Below are positions 1 through 5,172 of a stretch of 5,172 bases of DNA, in pieces. A program made the translations under genes and the position numbers. Position 1 is the first letter of the stretch, and each line of letters begins with the position of its first letter. Source of the DNA: JAJYZP01 sp049964535 (GTDB lineage Bacteria; Actinomycetota; Acidimicrobiia; Acidimicrobiales; Acidimicrobiaceae); assembly GCA_049964535.1 (NCBI GenBank), contig JBMFXG010000179.1:1-5172 (forward strand), in the 5' to 3' direction. Under the pieces are notes generated by a model. That model did not search any database. It was not told the DNA's origin and saw only the letters and a program-made list of their open reading frames with translations.

Positions 1-1677
1 AAAAGGTAGCGTGATCTCGTCCCATGAACGTCCTGCGAAGGGCCCAAACGCCTGCGCTAGATCGCCGAGTACCGTCAGAGAACCTGAAGGGCATCGCTTC
101 GCAAGCATCCTTGCAGCCATCGGCGAGAGATCTTGCGCCTCGTCAATGACCATATGTCCGTAGGTGACAAGGTCATCATCTCCGTCGAGCAGAGTACGAG
201 CCTCATCGAGCAGCGGTACATCCTCGAGAAACCAGCTGAACTGCTCAAGTGGCTCTGCAGCTGTGTCGCTTAAAGCCTCCAGCTCACTCTCTGAAAGCAT
301 CGACGAAGCAGCAAGTTTGAGCAAGGGTCGGTGGGTCCAAAGGTCATAGAGAAACTCAAAGCTCGTGAGCCTTGGCCAGATTCTCTCGACGACACGCTGG
401 AAGTCATGAGACCTGCGCAGGGCCTCCGCCACCTCCGCCTCGACGTCTCGATCACCTTCTCCCGGCAGGACCGTCGCCGCCATCTCTTCTTTGAAGCTTG
501 CTAGTCGAACGATATTCGACTCAGGGTCAGCATCTTTAACGAGTTCGCCATCACGGACGTACGAACGTGCCAAGATCTCAGCAAGCTTCGCCTCCACGAG
601 GCGGCGTTTCGGATTGTGAGGACCCGGCCGACGCTTGGCCGCAGCAACGATCTGAGCGGTAATGTGCGGTGTTACTTCTAGATACCGAGCTCCGAAAGGC
701 ACGGAGATCACTTTGCGGAGAGGTCGCTCTCGATCAGAGATCGCCTTCGCCAAGACATCGACCATGACTGCGCTACCTTTCAGGCCCGCGCGAACTGGAG
801 TGTCTGATTCGGAGATTCCCTGGCCTGTCGTAGAGGCGACGCCCTCAACCGTATGGAGCTCAACTCCACTCTCGCCCAATGAAGGAAGCACTTGAGAGAT
901 GTAGCGGACAAATGACGGTGACGGCCCGACAACCAGGAGACCTTGACGCTCGAAACGCCATCGATGGGTATAAAGAAGATATGCCGCTCGATGGAGTGCT
1001 ACCGCTGTCTTCCCCGTTCCTGGGGAACCTTGAACCACCACCACACCAGGCATCTCACGTCGGATAACTCGATCTTGTTCACTTTGGATCGTCGCCACAA
1101 TGTCGGCCATGTGAGCGGACCTGGGTCGTGAAATGGCAGCAAAGAGCGCTCCGGCACCTCGCATCTGGACGATGTCATCTACCGAATCATTATCCCGACC
1201 GTCGAGCTCTGGCCCCCGACGATCGGAGTGCAGCACCTCATCCTCAAGAGAGACCAATCTTGAGCCCTCGCAGAGGAAATGCCGACGACGCCACAGTCCC
1301 ATCGGATCTTTACCTGTTGCGCGATAGAAGGCTTCGGCAACGGGTGCCCTCCAATCGACGACGAGTGGTTCCATGTCCTCACCGGTGATCGATAGTCGAC
1401 CTATATGGAAGGTCGATCCACTGAGGTCGGAATCGACTTCTTCGCTAAAATCGATACGACCAAAGATCAGGGCCTGATCACCAACTTCGAGGGATTCGAG
1501 ACGGGCCAAAGATGTCCGTACCACGACATCGCGCTCAGCGCGCGATTGTGGAGTGCCACCTCTTCCGAGGTCTAAAACATCTTCCATGGTGGAGCGCGTC
1601 TGAGCTTTCAACTGCTCAAGACGCCGATACGCACCCTCGATAAAGGCCGCCTCTTGCACTAGGTCTGGACTCGTCAC
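1..1677 (-). CDS. helD: HelD/HelR-type RNA polymerase-recycling ATPase (UvrD-like superfamily 1), 3' end outside window
   Basis: Reading the minus strand from a GTG at 1677-1675 gives 559 codons without a stop, running off the left edge. Residue landmarks are V107-D-W-R-A-P112 followed by AEAFYRAT, typical of HelD proteins; Walker A GSPGTGKT at 217-224 (Lys223) followed by AVALHRAAYLLY; Walker B VIDEAQDLSPM with Asp512-Glu513; and a motif III-like LTVLGDLAQ with Asp539. About 290 residues separate Walker A and B, matching the HelD-specific insertion, whereas ordinary UvrD helicases have a shorter span. Family knowledge: class II HelD proteins bind RNA polymerase, free it from DNA or stalled complexes using ATP, and in some actinobacteria (HelR) displace rifamycins. 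Relatives are about 700-760 residues, so roughly the last 150-200, with the second RecA-like lobe, are missing. An in-frame TAG at 1692-1690 limits the start; GAGAGG lies 4 nt before the GTG. The protein appears soluble and intact in the visible part. Family assignment is firm; a rifamycin role is inference. Confidence 0.93.
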   Translation of the reverse strand, partial: MTSPDLVQEAAFIEGAYRRLEQLKAQTRSTMEDVLDLGRGGTPQSRAERDVVVRTSLARLESLEVGDQALIFGRIDFSEEVDSDLSGSTFHIGRLSITGEDMEPLVVDWRAPVAEAFYRATGKDPMGLWRRRHFLCEGSRLVSLEDEVLHSDRRGPELDGRDNDSVDDIVQMRGAGALFAAISRPRSAHMADIVATIQSEQDRVIRREMPGVVVVQGSPGTGKTAVALHRAAYLLYTHRWRFERQGLLVVGPSPSFVRYISQVLPSLGESGVELHTVEGVASTTGQGISESDTPVRAGLKGSAVMVDVLAKAISDRERPLRKVISVPFGARYLEVTPHITAQIVAAAKRRPGPHNPKRRLVEAKLAEILARSYVRDGELVKDADPESNIVRLASFKEEMAATVLPGEGDRDVEAEVAEALRRSHDFQRVVERIWPRLTSFEFLYDLWTHRPLLKLAASSMLSESELEALSDTAAEPLEQFSWFLEDVPLLDEARTLLDGDDDLVTYGHMVIDEAQDLSPMAARMLAKRCPSGSLTVLGDLAQAFGPFAGRSWDEITLPF

Positions 1678-1681
1678 ACAA

Positions 1682-1687
1682 CCTCTC
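1682..1687 (-). promoter_or_regulatory. Ribosome binding site deciding the helD start
   Basis: On the minus strand GAGAGG (1687-1682) sits 4 nt before the GTG at 1677. The in-frame stop TAG at 1692-1690 leaves only CTG (1689-1687) and this GTG as possible starts before the conserved sequence begins, so the site supports a GTG start. The spacing is slightly short but usable. Confidence 0.55.
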
Positions 1688-1716
1688 AGCTATCAACTGC
1701 AAATTCGACCGTAAAG

Positions 1717-1726
1717 AGCTTAGGCT
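1717..1726. promoter_or_regulatory. Candidate overlapping -10 elements on both strands
   Basis: AGCTTAGGCT is almost its own reverse complement. It contains TAGGCT on the plus strand (1721-1726) and TAAGCT on the minus strand (1722-1717). Both fit the loose actinobacterial -10 pattern TANNNT, and they share the central TA. A start about 7 nt downstream would fall near 1733 for hemE (leader of about 5 nt) and near 1710 for helD (leader of about 33 nt, retaining its ribosome binding site). No good -35 box is visible for either; TGCAAA at 1698-1703 has 17-bp spacing to TAGGCT but is a poor match. TANNNT is a very permissive pattern, so this is a suggestion only. Confidence 0.3.
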
Positions 1727-1737
1727 GATACAACAAC

Positions 1738-2871
1738 ATGACACAGCGCAACAGCTCACAAGACTCATCAACTCTGCAGCAATCTCCCGGAATCTCCAAC
1801 TTCCTCGCAGCAGCGCGCGGGGGATCTCCGTCTGTCACTCCAATCTGGTTCATGCGTCAGGCCGGACGAGCCCTGCCGGAGTATCGGAAAATAAAAGGGG
1901 TCGGGAGTCTCTTGGAGATCATTCGAGATCCCGCCCTCGTCGCCGAGATCACGCTACAGCCAGTCCGTCGCTACGGCGTCGATGCTGCCGTTTTCTACTC
2001 TGACATCATGGTTCCACTTCTTGGCGCAGGTGTGAGCGTTGAGATCGTTCCCGGCCGAGGTCCCGTCATCGAGAACCCCTTTCGTGAGGAGAGCCAACTC
2101 CACGATCTCAACATCGACGACCTCGCAGACAAGATTCCCTTCGTACCCGACGCCATCGCTCTGCTCCGTCGAGAGCTCAAGATCCCCCTCATTGGCTTTA
2201 CTGGCGCCCCCTTTACAGTGGCCAGCTACCTCATCGAGGGAGGCTCGTCAAAGAACTACGAGAAGACGAAGAGTCTCATGCTCTCGAATCCCCCTCTATG
2301 GAACGGTCTCATGCAGCGCCTCACCGACTTAGCCATTGCACACGTCAAGCTGCAAGCGCAAGCTGGCGCTGAAGCAATCCAAGTCTTCGACTCCTGGGCC
2401 GGCTCCCTCGCTCCGAGACACTACGACCAGTACGTCAAGCCATTTAGCGCACAGGTATTTGCGGCTATACGATCGCTTGGAATACCCGGCATTCACTTCG
2501 GCGTAGGCACCTACGGCCTCATTGCATCCATGAGCGATATGGATCTTGACGTCATGGGCATCGACTGGCGAACACCGCTCCACGACGCACGTCAACGACT
2601 CTCGAGACCGGTGGCTCTGCAAGGAAACTTGGATCCCACGGCCTGTCTCAGCAGTAGTGAGGTAGCTCTCGCTGAGGCGCACAAGGTGCTCATCGATGCA
2701 CAGGGTTCAAAGGGGTACATCTTCAACTTGGGCCACGGCGTCTTGCCAGAGACGAACCCTGACATCTTGCTGGCAATCGTTGACTTCGTCCATCGAGAGG
2801 GAGCTGCGATCGTCAATCCCTTAAACCTTTCTAGCAACCACCCCGAAACTCCGCCCTCAGGTAGATCATGA
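1738..2871 (+). CDS. hemE: Uroporphyrinogen III decarboxylase HemE
   Basis: A complete 377-residue soluble enzyme that removes four carboxyl groups from the acetate side chains of uroporphyrinogen III to give coproporphyrinogen III, without a cofactor. Both family signatures are present: PIWFMRQAGR at 35-44 and GFTGAPFTVASYLIEGG at 153-169. Residues lining the known active site can be placed: Arg40 and Arg44, Asp89 in YSDIMVP, Tyr164, Ser219 in DSWAG, and His333 in FNLGHG. The family is usually near 350 residues; the surplus is about 10 polar residues at the N-terminus and about 20 polar residues after the last conserved helix (from about 356). The ATG at 1738 is the only sensible start: an in-frame TGA lies at 1726-1728, and the next ATG is inside the first signature. 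No Shine-Dalgarno sequence precedes it. The gene overlaps hemY by 4 nt, so the two are probably translationally coupled. Confidence 0.98.
   Translation: MTQRNSSQDSSTLQQSPGISNFLAAARGGSPSVTPIWFMRQAGRALPEYRKIKGVGSLLEIIRDPALVAEITLQPVRRYGVDAAVFYSDIMVPLLGAGVSVEIVPGRGPVIENPFREESQLHDLNIDDLADKIPFVPDAIALLRRELKIPLIGFTGAPFTVASYLIEGGSSKNYEKTKSLMLSNPPLWNGLMQRLTDLAIAHVKLQAQAGAEAIQVFDSWAGSLAPRHYDQYVKPFSAQVFAAIRSLGIPGIHFGVGTYGLIASMSDMDLDVMGIDWRTPLHDARQRLSRPVALQGNLDPTACLSSSEVALAEAHKVLIDAQGSKGYIFNLGHGVLPETNPDILLAIVDFVHREGAAIVNPLNLSSNHPETPPSGRS
2859..2871 (+). promoter_or_regulatory. hemE/hemY ATGA overlap with weak ribosome binding site
   Basis: The hemE stop TGA (2869-2871) overlaps the hemY start ATG (2868-2870) as ATGA. 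AGGTAG at 2859-2864 gives an AGG core 6 nt before the ATG, a weak but correctly placed ribosome binding site inside the end of hemE. This arrangement favours termination-reinitiation and near-equal expression of the two enzymes. Confidence 0.75.
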
Positions 2872-4226
2872 ACCTCGCTATCGTCGGTGGCGGAATCGCA
2901 GGCCTCGCAGCAGCGGTCAAGAGCTATCAAAGCGGAGTCGAAGCTATCACCCTCTTCGAGGGGTCCGACCGGCTTGGTGGAAAGATTCGAACGAGCTGGT
3001 TCCTCGGACACCTCATTGAAGAAGGCCCGGACGCGTTCTTAACTCGAGAACCCTACGCCCTCGACCTCGCCACCTTGGTCGCTCCCGACAATGACTTCGT
3101 CTCGCCGAGTGCGTCAGCTGCGCTCATCGGCCGCTCTCACCGACTCTATCGTCTCCCCAAGGGACTCGTTCTCGGAGCACCGACGAGTGCCCACCAAATC
3201 ATCCAAGCTGATCTACTTACCTTGACGGAACGAGCAAACGCCTTAGCACACTTCTTCCTGAGACCTCACGCCGAGCTATCAACTGACAATCTTGGATTGG
3301 CCACACGTCGTCGCTATGGCCGAGCCATTGAAGACTACCTCGTTGATCCGCTCGTCGGCGGCATTAACGCAAGCTCGATCGATCACACCAGCATGGAGAT
3401 CGTCGCACCAGCGATCGCCAAGATTCTCCAATCGCGCCACCAATCGAGCCTCTCACAACCAACCCAGCCCGCTCGTCCACCTTTTCTCAGCGTACGAGAC
3501 GGACTCGAGTCCCTCGTTGCGGCGTGCACGGGTCTCCTCATTGATCGTGGTGTTACCGTCAAGATATCGACACCAGTCAAAGCACTTGAGATACAAAACC
3601 GAGGCTGGGTGATCAGAACGAGTGCCGGAGATCAGCACTTTGACGCTGTAATTCTCGCCGCGCCACCTGCGCAATCAAGCGATCTCCTCCGAAATCTAGC
3701 GGCACCTGCCGCAGAGCTACTCCGAGGTATTCCAACCTCTTCCGTTGCCATCATCACCGTCGGGCTCGCTCGACCTCCCGTACGCATCGAAAGCGACACA
3801 TCGGGAATCTTGTCGCCCGCACCGGAGAAGAGGTTCATTACAGCAGTAAGCTTCGCACATAATAAGTGGCCTCACTGGTGCGACCCCGGCACCGGGCTCC
3901 TACGCATCTCGGTCGGACGACGTTTCGACCTACGCCACACTCAACTCTCCGACGATGCCCTAGTCGCTCGAGTCATAGACGAAGCAAGCGGTCTCCTGAA
4001 TGAAAAACTCGATCCGACCGAGACACGAGTCACTCGTTGGCCCTCATCATTCCCGCAGTTTCTACCCCATCACCGTAAGCGCATAGAGCTCTTGCAAGAA
4101 ACAGTGACCTCGTTGCCCCCTCTTGCATTTGCCGGAGCGTACGTTGGAGGCTCGGGTATTCCAACGTGCATCAAGAGTGCTCATCGAGCGGTCGATCGGA
4201 TCATCCGGACCACCTCAGATACCTGA
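2868..4226 (+). CDS. hemY: Coproporphyrinogen III / protoporphyrinogen oxidase, HemY (CgoX) type, FAD-dependent
   Basis: A 452-residue FAD enzyme of the amine-oxidase/protox fold, close to the usual family length. The N-terminus has a dinucleotide-binding turn, IVGGGIAGLAAA (5-16), an acidic residue ending the second strand (Glu31), then GSDRLGGKIRT (32-42) and EEGPDAFLT (51-59), all typical of the family. GRAIEDYLVDPLVGGI (151-166) matches the substrate-domain motif. FDAVILAAPP (258-267) and the C-terminal FAGAYVGGSGIPTCIKSA (421-438) complete the FAD site. Family knowledge: in actinobacteria these enzymes oxidise coproporphyrinogen III to coproporphyrin III with oxygen, releasing hydrogen peroxide, ahead of ferrochelatase CpfC and decarboxylase ChdC. 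That substrate is the product of HemE, encoded just upstream with a 4-nt overlap. Older annotation calls such proteins protoporphyrinogen oxidase; the sequence alone does not settle the substrate. No membrane helix or signal peptide is evident. No ferrochelatase or ChdC gene follows; the strand switches to cobT. Confidence 0.93.
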   Translation: MNLAIVGGGIAGLAAAVKSYQSGVEAITLFEGSDRLGGKIRTSWFLGHLIEEGPDAFLTREPYALDLATLVAPDNDFVSPSASAALIGRSHRLYRLPKGLVLGAPTSAHQIIQADLLTLTERANALAHFFLRPHAELSTDNLGLATRRRYGRAIEDYLVDPLVGGINASSIDHTSMEIVAPAIAKILQSRHQSSLSQPTQPARPPFLSVRDGLESLVAACTGLLIDRGVTVKISTPVKALEIQNRGWVIRTSAGDQHFDAVILAAPPAQSSDLLRNLAAPAAELLRGIPTSSVAIITVGLARPPVRIESDTSGILSPAPEKRFITAVSFAHNKWPHWCDPGTGLLRISVGRRFDLRHTQLSDDALVARVIDEASGLLNEKLDPTETRVTRWPSSFPQFLPHHRKRIELLQETVTSLPPLAFAGAYVGGSGIPTCIKSAHRAVDRIIRTTSDT

Positions 4227-4241
4227 TTCACCGCGCAGCAC
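4227..4241. other. 15-bp gap between converging hemY and cobT stop codons
   Basis: The hemY stop TGA ends at 4226, and the cobT stop (TGA on the minus strand) occupies 4244-4242. Only 15 bp lie between, with no T-run and no strong GC-rich hairpin. Weak inverted repeats span the gap: CCTGA (4222-4226) with TCAGG (4242-4246), and TTCAC (4227-4231) with GTGAA (4250-4254). Each has only five pairs and a long loop, so neither is called a terminator. Confidence 0.8.
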
Positions 4242-5172
4242 TCAGGCCTGTGAAACTCCAGCCCCTTCAAACGTCGCCATCTCCGAGAGAGTTGCACAGG
4301 CAGCTTGGACAATTGGAACTGCAAGTGCTGCACCGGTCCCTTCCCCGAGCCGGAGAGCGAGATCGAGGAGCGGTGATAGCTCTAAAGATTGCAAAGCGAT
4401 ACTGGCTGCGGGTTCCGTTGAACGATGTCCAGCAATACAGTAATCACGGACCAGCGGCTGCAACCTAACGGCGACCACAACACCAGCAAGAGCGATTACG
4501 CCATCAATAACAACAGGGACATGGGAACTCGCGGCAGCGAGGATCGCCCCGGCAATAGCACCGATCTCAAACCCTCCTAAAGAGGCCAAAGTCCGTAGGG
4601 CGCCACTCTCTAACCCCTGTTCAGTAGCCGACAGACGAGCTAGAGCTTCTTCGATTACTGAGACCTTTCGAGCAAAGTGCTCGTCATCGATTCCGGTCCC
4701 CCTGCCCGTCACGAGCTGTGCAGAGCTGTGCGTCAGCGAGGCTATGGTCGCTGCCGACGCAGTCGTATTCCCAATGCCCATATCGCCGGGCACAATCAGG
4801 TCAGCCCCTGCTTGACAACGCTCTTTCGTAAACTCGAAGCCCACCTCGATACTACGTCGGGCCTCGTCAAGGGTCATCGCCGGACCTTGCGCCAAGGAAC
4901 TTGTACCACGACGGACCTTCCGGTCCACCACGGCATTTGTGTCATCGAAATCCGTCGCCACCCCCACATCGATGACGTGCAGAGACGCACCCACCACCCG
5001 TGCTATCGCATTGATGGCCGCACCACCGCGAGCGATATTGAGGGCCATCTGCGCTGTCACTGACTGAGGCCAAGGAGTGACGCCATCGAGAGCAACACCG
5101 TGATCGCTGGCGAACAAGAGAATCTCCGGTCTTCGTGGCACAAGCGGTGGACACCGACGGGTGACCGCTGCG
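4242..5172 (-). CDS. cobT: Nicotinate-nucleotide--dimethylbenzimidazole phosphoribosyltransferase CobT, 5' end outside window
   Basis: The minus-strand frame is open from the right edge to TGA at 4244-4242, giving 310 codons. CobT transfers the phosphoribosyl group of nicotinate mononucleotide to 5,6-dimethylbenzimidazole (or another base), forming alpha-ribazole 5'-phosphate for the cobalamin lower ligand. Visible motifs in order: LLFASDHGVALDGVTPWP (DHGV at 5105-5094), VTAQMALNIARGGAAINAIA, GDMGIGNTT (4787-4761), VTGRGTGIDDE, LGGFEIGAIAGAIL, VVIDGVIALAG, RLGEGTGA (4352-4329), and EMATFEGAGV near the C-terminus. The glutamate of GEGTGA (4343-4341) fits the catalytic base known from Salmonella CobT by its distance from the C-terminus. 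A GTG at 5141 is a possible start but is unlikely, because the frame stays open to the edge and the residues before it (AAVTRRCPPL) resemble the usual region ahead of the DHGV strand. Full-length CobT is about 350 residues, so about 40-50 are missing. The second GDMG residue is Asp where Salmonella has Glu. Confidence 0.95.
   Translation of the reverse strand, partial: AAVTRRCPPLVPRRPEILLFASDHGVALDGVTPWPQSVTAQMALNIARGGAAINAIARVVGASLHVIDVGVATDFDDTNAVVDRKVRRGTSSLAQGPAMTLDEARRSIEVGFEFTKERCQAGADLIVPGDMGIGNTTASAATIASLTHSSAQLVTGRGTGIDDEHFARKVSVIEEALARLSATEQGLESGALRTLASLGGFEIGAIAGAILAAASSHVPVVIDGVIALAGVVVAVRLQPLVRDYCIAGHRSTEPAASIALQSLELSPLLDLALRLGEGTGAALAVPIVQAACATLSEMATFEGAGVSQA

Larger units (their letters stand above)
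1678..1737. promoter_or_regulatory. Divergent intergenic region between helD and hemE
   Basis: These 60 bp separate two divergent start codons and are visibly richer in A+T than the genes on either side. They must hold the start signals for both directions unless promoters lie inside the coding regions. There is no strong TTGACA/TATAAT pair on either strand. A partly palindromic stretch CAGCTATCAACTG (1687-1699) overlaps the helD ribosome binding site. I see no match to the rifamycin-associated element (palindromic, GGGGCTTGCGGCAAGGCCCC-like) that precedes helR in some actinobacteria. Confidence 0.6.

Noticed and set aside
503..521. Perfect 7-bp inverted repeat AGTCGAA / TTCGACT with a 5-nt loop
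   Set aside because: It lies in the middle of helD, has no T-run, and a few such repeats are expected by chance in 5 kb.
662..1388. Several short plus-strand open frames opposite helD
   Set aside because: The minus-strand frame here contains the Walker A motif and the VDWRAP motif in one uninterrupted reading frame, so these are shadows.
1396..1416. Inverted repeat TCGACCT / AGGTCGA with a 7-nt loop
   Set aside because: It is inside conserved helD coding sequence. The DNA is rich in TCGA, which makes such pairings frequent.
1678..1737. Rifamycin-associated element or cobalamin riboswitch in the intergenic region
   Set aside because: No match to the element's palindrome is visible, and 60 bp is far too short for a cobalamin riboswitch.
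2329..2682. 117-residue antisense open frame within hemE
   Set aside because: A shadow of hemE codons with no family features and no supporting start signal.
2592..3011. 139-residue antisense open frame across the hemE/hemY junction
   Set aside because: It lies opposite two well-conserved genes, has no recognisable domain, and is of a length expected from open antisense frames in this base composition.
3274..3285. 12-nt AGCTATCAACTG repeated exactly at 1688-1699 (intergenic) and here (inside hemY)
   Set aside because: About one 12-nt match is expected by chance in a window this size, and the hemY copy encodes ordinary protein sequence.
3726..3736. GGTATTCCAAC repeated here and at 4156-4166
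   Set aside because: Both copies encode Gly-Ile-Pro-Thr in hemY; coincidence of codon use.
4243..4250. Palindrome CAGGCCTG at the cobT 3' end considered as part of a terminator
   Set aside because: It has no loop, no extended stem and no T-run, and it encodes the last cobT codons.

Overview
The window looks like ordinary chromosomal DNA from an actinobacterium. The left-hand gene is a HelD/HelR-type RNA polymerase-recycling ATPase of the actinobacterial kind. The central pair is the uroporphyrinogen decarboxylase plus HemY-type oxidase typical of the coproporphyrin-dependent heme route. The right-hand gene is a CobT with the Asp form of its GDMGIGNTT motif. G+C is moderate by eye (roughly mid-50s percent), and arginine is often encoded by CGA, unlike high-GC Streptomyces or Mycobacterium. 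A moderate-GC lineage such as the acidophilic Acidimicrobiia (Ferrimicrobium-like) would fit, but this is a low-confidence inference.

Layout from left to right: (1) 1-1677, minus strand, the N-terminal 559 codons of helD/helR, whose 3' end lies beyond the left edge. (2) 1678-1737, a 60-bp divergent intergenic region that must carry the start signals of both flanking genes. (3) 1738-2871, plus strand, complete hemE. (4) 2868-4226, plus strand, complete hemY (cgoX), overlapping hemE by 4 nt (ATGA). (5) 4227-4241, a 15-bp gap between converging stop codons. (6) 4242-5172, minus strand, cobT, complete at its C-terminus but with its start beyond the right edge. Coding density is about 98.5%, and no stretch over 300 bases lacks a gene.

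How the genes work together: HemE makes coproporphyrinogen III, and a HemY/CgoX enzyme in actinobacteria oxidises that same compound to coproporphyrin III, so the two-gene plus-strand unit encodes consecutive steps. Minus-strand genes on both sides delimit this unit completely. CobT activates the lower ligand of cobalamin. It shares only the broad tetrapyrrole theme with the heme genes and is transcribed towards them, so co-regulation is not implied. HelD removes RNA polymerase from stalled or drug-bound states and shares only the divergent promoter region with hemE.

I found no mobile element, CRISPR array, tRNA, rRNA or riboswitch, and no convincing evidence of a new biological system. The points most worth a second look are the compact divergent region, where near-mirror-image TANNNT hexamers overlap, the lack of a Shine-Dalgarno sequence before hemE, and the very tight convergent gene ends.
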